In this document: in pieces, positions 5,842 through 7,084 of the stretch | Layout: every line of letters starts with the position of its first letter | How positions within the stretch are numbered: position 1 is the first letter of the stretch | From: Gammaproteobacteria bacterium | GTDB taxonomy: Bacteria > Pseudomonadota > Gammaproteobacteria > Steroidobacterales > Steroidobacteraceae | Direction: 5' to 3' | DNA: 7,084 nt | Assembly: GCA_005877705.1 (NCBI GenBank) | Contig: VBNY01000136.1 | Span: 1-7,084 of the forward strand | Made by a program: the position numbers and the translations under genes | The notes under the pieces: model-generated | Told to the model about the DNA's origin: nothing | Database searches by the model: none | The model's input: only the letters and a program-made list of their open reading frames with translations

Positions 5842-7084
5842 TCAGCTGCCCGGCTGCGTACCGGTGAAGTACACGAGCACGTACGCCTTCAGCGTGCCGT
5901 CCGCCTGTGGGACTCCGAAGACCTTGACGGGCGCCCCGCTGACCAGGCCGGCGGTGAGCGCGGTCTGCCCACTGCTGGTCGTGACGTCGATCGAGCTCAC
6001 GGTAACAACGCCGTTGGTTCTATCGATCTGATACGCCAGGGTGGCCGATCCCGAGACGGTGCTCACATCCACCGCCGCTGCCATCGTGCCACCCGCTACG
6101 GTCATGGTGAACGAGTTGTTGGCGTAGCCCGTCGCCACGAGGCCCAGCGCCACCGGCGCAGGCAGCAGCACCGTCCAGGGCACGGTCCAGCCGCTCGGGT
6201 TCGCCGGATCGCCCCACTTCGCATACGACACACCCCAGGCCGACACGGCGCCCACGCTGCCGCCGAAGTTCACGCCGCCGTTCGTCGCGGCAACGAAGTC
6301 GGCCACGGCGTTGGAGCCGCTCGTAACCAGGGTGGGATAGGCGAAGTTCCAGTACTTGAAGCCGGTGATGGGGGCGCCGTTCGAGTCCTTGCCGTTCGCC
6401 GTCGCGCTCGAAATGTAGTCGAGAGTGACGGCGTAGTCGTCTCCGGCGGTGCGGAAGTGATGGGTATAGGTGAATCCCATGCTGTTGGCCCCGGAAATCC
6501 TGCCGGAGTATGCCGCGGTCTCGATGTCGACGGTCTGAGCGACCAACGGGGTCGCCAGCGGATCGACAACGCTCGCGTGCACCTTGAAGCCGCGCACCAG
6601 CTCATGGTTTGTCAGGAACGCGGTGCCCGTGGCGATCGGCGTTGCATCGGCGAGCCCGTTCTGCGGCGTGCGGAAGAAGAACTGCGTGTTGGCGTCGACC
6701 GTCAGCGGCACCGCGACACCGGACTCGTTCGCGACCGTAATCACAGCATTCGTGATATCGACATGCAGTACGTGGCCCTCAGGGCTCAGCCACACGCTGT
6801 TGAACTGAGTGCTGGCCCAGATGCGGACCGCGACCAGGGTGCCGTTCTGCTGATAGCGGGCGGCGATTCGCACATACTTGCCGACCAGGCCCGAAGCCTC
6901 GGTGGAGAAGTTCTTGATTGTCGTGCTGGTATGCGCATCGACGTCGTAGAAAATCGTTCCGTTGGCGGCGTCGGCGAGAATCTGCAGCGACTGCGAGGTC
7001 GATACCGGCGTCTCGGGGTTCGTCACGGGCCAGGCGGGCAGATCCTTCGTGATCGTGATCGAGGTGTTGTCGGAAGCGACCGCC
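5842..7084 (-). CDS. Beta-rich, probably exported protein of unknown function, N-terminus outside window
   Basis: The minus-strand frame ends at TGA 5842-5844 and is open to the right edge: 413 residues, 5' end missing. A GTG at 7026 exists, but the frame continues upstream with protein-like sequence (SITITKDLPAWP), so the true start is outside. Composition is rich in Thr, Ser, Val, Ala, Gly and Asn, with very few Cys and short alternating strands, typical of secreted or periplasmic beta-sandwich proteins. Several segments share a loose pattern of the type LVGKYVRIAARY-NGTLVAVRIWA, seen again at the C-terminus as LVSGAPVKVFGV-DGTLKAYVLVYF. This resembles small beta-barrel repeats of the DUF5666 kind, and DUF4382-type lipoproteins often have such a layout. 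That assignment is a resemblance from memory, not a search. A central aromatic block (FTYTHHFRTAGDDY, FKYWNFAYPT, WGDPANPSGWTVPW) may form a distinct domain. A signal peptide or lipobox, if present, lies beyond 7084. No enzyme motif seen; it is convergent with the kinase gene. Confidence 0.85.
   Translation of the reverse strand, partial: AVASDNTSITITKDLPAWPVTNPETPVSTSQSLQILADAANGTIFYDVDAHTSTTIKNFSTEASGLVGKYVRIAARYQQNGTLVAVRIWASTQFNSVWLSPEGHVLHVDITNAVITVANESGVAVPLTVDANTQFFFRTPQNGLADATPIATGTAFLTNHELVRGFKVHASVVDPLATPLVAQTVDIETAAYSGRISGANSMGFTYTHHFRTAGDDYAVTLDYISSATANGKDSNGAPITGFKYWNFAYPTLVTSGSNAVADFVAATNGGVNFGGSVGAVSAWGVSYAKWGDPANPSGWTVPWTVLLPAPVALGLVATGYANNSFTMTVAGGTMAAAVDVSTVSGSATLAYQIDRTNGVVTVSSIDVTTSSGQTALTAGLVSGAPVKVFGVPQADGTLKAYVLVYFTGTQPGS

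Overview
The window is high-GC DNA (GC-rich third codon positions throughout) from a bacterium with a Gram-negative envelope. The outer-membrane TonB-dependent receptor, the hybrid histidine kinase style and the codon use fit a Pseudomonadota, probably a gamma- or betaproteobacterium of soil or water. That placement is inference; there is no rRNA or other taxonomic marker. I see no tRNA, rRNA, CRISPR array, transposase, integrase or phage gene.

Layout, left to right. (1) 1-1808, minus strand: a TonB-dependent outer-membrane receptor, open across the whole stretch and cut by the left edge, so its C-terminus is missing. (2) 1889-3361, minus strand: a compact 490-residue RNB-domain exoribonuclease of the RNase II/R superfamily with a C-terminal S1-like segment and no room for the usual N-terminal cold-shock domains. 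(3) 3362-3584: a 223-bp divergent intergenic region with an AT-rich core, the probable promoter region for genes on both sides. (4) 3585-5764, plus strand: a MEDS-PAS-HisKA-HATPase-REC hybrid sensor kinase, split into two overlapping reading frames (3585-5033 and 5015-5764). About 20 residues of the kinase core are missing at the junction, which points to a small frameshifting deletion rather than a point indel. (5) 5765-5841: a short convergent intergenic region with a strong GC-rich hairpin. (6) 5842-7084, minus strand: the C-terminal 413 residues of a beta-rich, probably exported protein of unknown function, running off the right edge.

The genes do not form one pathway. The receptor and the RNase lie in the same direction 80 bp apart and could be co-transcribed, but the receptor has its own strong ribosome binding site and no functional link is evident. 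The sensor kinase is an orphan: no DNA-binding response regulator or Hpt gene lies nearby. The observations most worth following are the broken kinase core and the Asp-to-Gln change in the metal-binding motif of the RNase. I found no convincing evidence of a new multi-gene system here.
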